From Donghicola tyrosinivorans (GTDB taxonomy: Bacteria > Pseudomonadota > Alphaproteobacteria > Rhodobacterales > Rhodobacteraceae): a stretch of 64,000 nt of DNA. This document shows positions 62,429-64,000 of the stretch, in pieces (positions within the stretch are counted from its first letter, which is position 1; each line of letters opens with the position of its first letter). The position numbers and the translations under genes were made by a program. The notes below the pieces were generated by a model. The model saw only the letters and a list, made by a program, of their open reading frames with translations, made no database searches and was not told where the DNA came from. The stretch lies in contig NZ_PVTQ01000003.1 of NCBI RefSeq assembly GCF_003003355.1, positions 186,001 through 250,000 on the forward strand. The letters are read 5' to 3'.

Positions 62429-62561
62429 TCGCTAAAATGCGCAAAATTCCGCATCGCAGAGGGGGTAAATCTGAATTTAGGTCAGCACTTATGACTTTTC
62501 ATTCATTTCCCTTTGGTTTAAGCAGCCTGCAAACCCCGTAACAACCAGGGAGCTGCCCAAC

Positions 62562-63995
62562 ATGGCGAAGCAACCCATGCTCAAGTTCGTGCGCGTTGAG
62601 CGCGACATGCCGATCAAGCGTACTGCAGAAGACCGCAAGCAGGACTTCGATGAGATTTATGCAGAGTTCGCTCGTGAGAAAGCGGCAGAGCAAGCAAGCC
62701 GTTGTAGCCAGTGCGGTGTTCCGTACTGTCAGAACCACTGCCCGCTGCACAACAACATCCCTGACTGGCTGAACATGACCGCTACCGGTCGTCTGGAAGA
62801 GGCGTATGCCATCAGCCAGAGCACCAACACCTTCCCCGAGATCTGTGGCCGTATCTGCCCGCAGGACCGTCTGTGCGAAGGTAACTGTGTGATCGAACAG
62901 TCGGGCCATGGCACTGTGACCATTGGCGCGGTGGAAAAGTACATCACCGACACCGCATGGGAAAAAGGCTGGGTTCAGCCGATCGTTCCCGCGGCAGAGC
63001 GGACTGAGAGCGTAGGCATCATCGGTGCTGGCCCCGGCGGTCTGGCCGCGGCAGACATGCTGCGCCGCGCTGGTGTTCAAGTCACCATCTATGACCGCTA
63101 CGACCGCGCAGGCGGCCTGCTGACCTACGGCATCCCCGGCTTCAAGCTAGAGAAAGACGTGGTCATGCGTCGCAACAAGCTGCTGGAAGATGGCGGCGTG
63201 CGTTTCGTTCTGAACTGCAACGTGGGCGAAGACCTGTCGTTTGAGGAAATCCGTGCGCAGCATGACGCTGTGATCATCGCAACCGGTGTTTACAAGACCC
63301 GCGATCTGCAAGGCCCCGGCGCTGGCGCCAAGGGTATTGTCCGCGCGATCGACTATCTGACCGCGTCGAACAAAGCCTCTTTCGGTGACGAAGTGGCGGA
63401 ACTGATCGACGGCACTCTGAACGCTGAAGGTAAGAACGTTGTGGTTATCGGCGGTGGTGACACTGCGATGGACTGCGTGCGTACCGCGATCCGTCAGGGC
63501 GCGACCTCGGTCAAATGTCTGTATCGCCGTGACCGTGCCAACATGCCCGGCTCGCAGCGCGAAGTGCAGAACGCCGAAGAGGAAGGCGCAGAGTTTGTCT
63601 GGCTGGCGGCCCCCAAAGGCTTTGCCGGTGACAGCGTCAGCAGCGTGAAAGTTCAGCAGATGCGTCTGGGTGCCCCCGATGCCTCGGGCCGTCAAAGCCC
63701 CGAAGTGATCGAAGGTGCCGACTTTGATGAGCCCGCAGAGCTGGTCATCAAGGCGCTGGGCTTTGAACCTGAAGATCTGCCCAAGCTGTGGGGCACCGAC
63801 GGTCTGGAAGTGACCCGTTGGGGCACCGTGAAAGCGAACTTTGGTTCGGGCGAGACCAGCCTTGATGGCGTCTATGCCGTTGGCGACATCGTACGCGGTG
63901 CATCGCTGGTGGTTTGGGCGATCCGTGATGGCCGCGACACCGCCGCAGCGATCCTGGAAAAGTTCAACGCCAAGGCAGCAGTGGCCGCCGAATAA
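62562..63995 (+). CDS. gltD: glutamate synthase (NADPH) small subunit
   Basis: A 477-residue GltD, the flavoprotein subunit that passes electrons from NADPH to GltB for glutamate synthesis from glutamine and 2-oxoglutarate. Cys48, Cys51, Cys56 and Cys60 (RCSQCGVPYCQNHCP) and the CGRICPQDRLCEGNC stretch bind iron-sulfur clusters. The FAD motif is IGAGPGGLAAADML near 150 and the NADPH motif VIGGGDTAMDCVRTA near 293. GAGC-type ribosome site upstream. gltB presumably follows past the window end. Confidence 0.96.
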   Translation: MAKQPMLKFVRVERDMPIKRTAEDRKQDFDEIYAEFAREKAAEQASRCSQCGVPYCQNHCPLHNNIPDWLNMTATGRLEEAYAISQSTNTFPEICGRICPQDRLCEGNCVIEQSGHGTVTIGAVEKYITDTAWEKGWVQPIVPAAERTESVGIIGAGPGGLAAADMLRRAGVQVTIYDRYDRAGGLLTYGIPGFKLEKDVVMRRNKLLEDGGVRFVLNCNVGEDLSFEEIRAQHDAVIIATGVYKTRDLQGPGAGAKGIVRAIDYLTASNKASFGDEVAELIDGTLNAEGKNVVVIGGGDTAMDCVRTAIRQGATSVKCLYRRDRANMPGSQREVQNAEEEGAEFVWLAAPKGFAGDSVSSVKVQQMRLGAPDASGRQSPEVIEGADFDEPAELVIKALGFEPEDLPKLWGTDGLEVTRWGTVKANFGSGETSLDGVYAVGDIVRGASLVVWAIRDGRDTAAAILEKFNAKAAVAAE

Positions 63996-64000
63996 GGGTC

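Noticed and set aside
1-64000. Insertion sequences, prophage or gene transfer agent structural genes, CRISPR arrays and rRNA genes.
   Set aside because: No transposase, integrase, capsid or terminase proteins, no regularly spaced repeats, and no rRNA-like sequence were seen on either strand.

Overview
The window looks like the replication-origin region of the main chromosome of a marine alphaproteobacterium of the Rhodobacterales (Roseobacter group). The block mltA, tim44-like, fxsA, secB, dnaQ, coaE, aroE, maf on one side and hemJ, rho, mnmE, mnmG, rsmG, parA, parB on the other is the order known around the Caulobacter and Rhodobacterales origin. The two arms are mostly transcribed away from a 390-base gene-free gap at 5340-5729. 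That gap carries five DnaA-box-like 9-mers and an AT-rich tract, so I call it a candidate oriC. Two perfect 16-bp parS palindromes lie inside mnmG and rsmG, next to parAB.

Layout. 1-5339: cell wall, export, replication proofreading and CoA/shikimate genes. 5340-13102: candidate origin, hemJ, rho, tRNA modification genes and the parABS system. 13106-20385: hemW, rdgB and rph run leftward, hrcA-grpE rightward, then mutS leftward. 20668-31539 is mixed metabolism: malic enzyme, a PfkB kinase, an aminotransferase/sulfotransferase-like pair, a small secreted protein, an SCP2 protein, argG, two paralogous membrane proteins and ilvA. 31543-33296: an HPt protein divergent from a receiver-PP2C phosphatase, resembling an RbaY/HsbR partner-switching input. 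33291-41150: two Nudix enzymes, hslO, cca, a two-gene ABC exporter and radC. 41256-44416: dnaJ and dnaK behind a sigma32-like promoter.

45214-55538 is the most accessory-looking part. It has an ABC-2 polysaccharide-export permease, cysQ, galU, galE, four glycosyltransferases and a large sulfotransferase that appears to contain two PAPS-dependent domains. I read it as a locus for a sulfated surface glycan, with CysQ removing the PAP by-product. Two of its glycosyltransferases switch to visibly AT-richer sequence in their 3' parts.

55549-59378 holds ptsN, hpf, lptB, lptA, lptC and an RNase D-like gene. Here rpoN is missing from its usual place between lptB and hpf. A tRNA-Leu(CAG) follows, then an NDUFA9-like protein, a yybP-ykoY (Mn2+) riboswitch with mntP, uppP, and gltD at the right edge.

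I saw no insertion sequence, prophage, CRISPR array or rRNA gene. Nothing is clearly a wholly new system. The best candidates for something under-described are the sulfated-glycan locus with its double sulfotransferase, the HPt/receiver-PP2C pair next to CtrA-like sites, the aminotransferase/sulfotransferase-like pair, and the paralogous membrane-protein pair. All functions come from reading the sequence; no database search was run.
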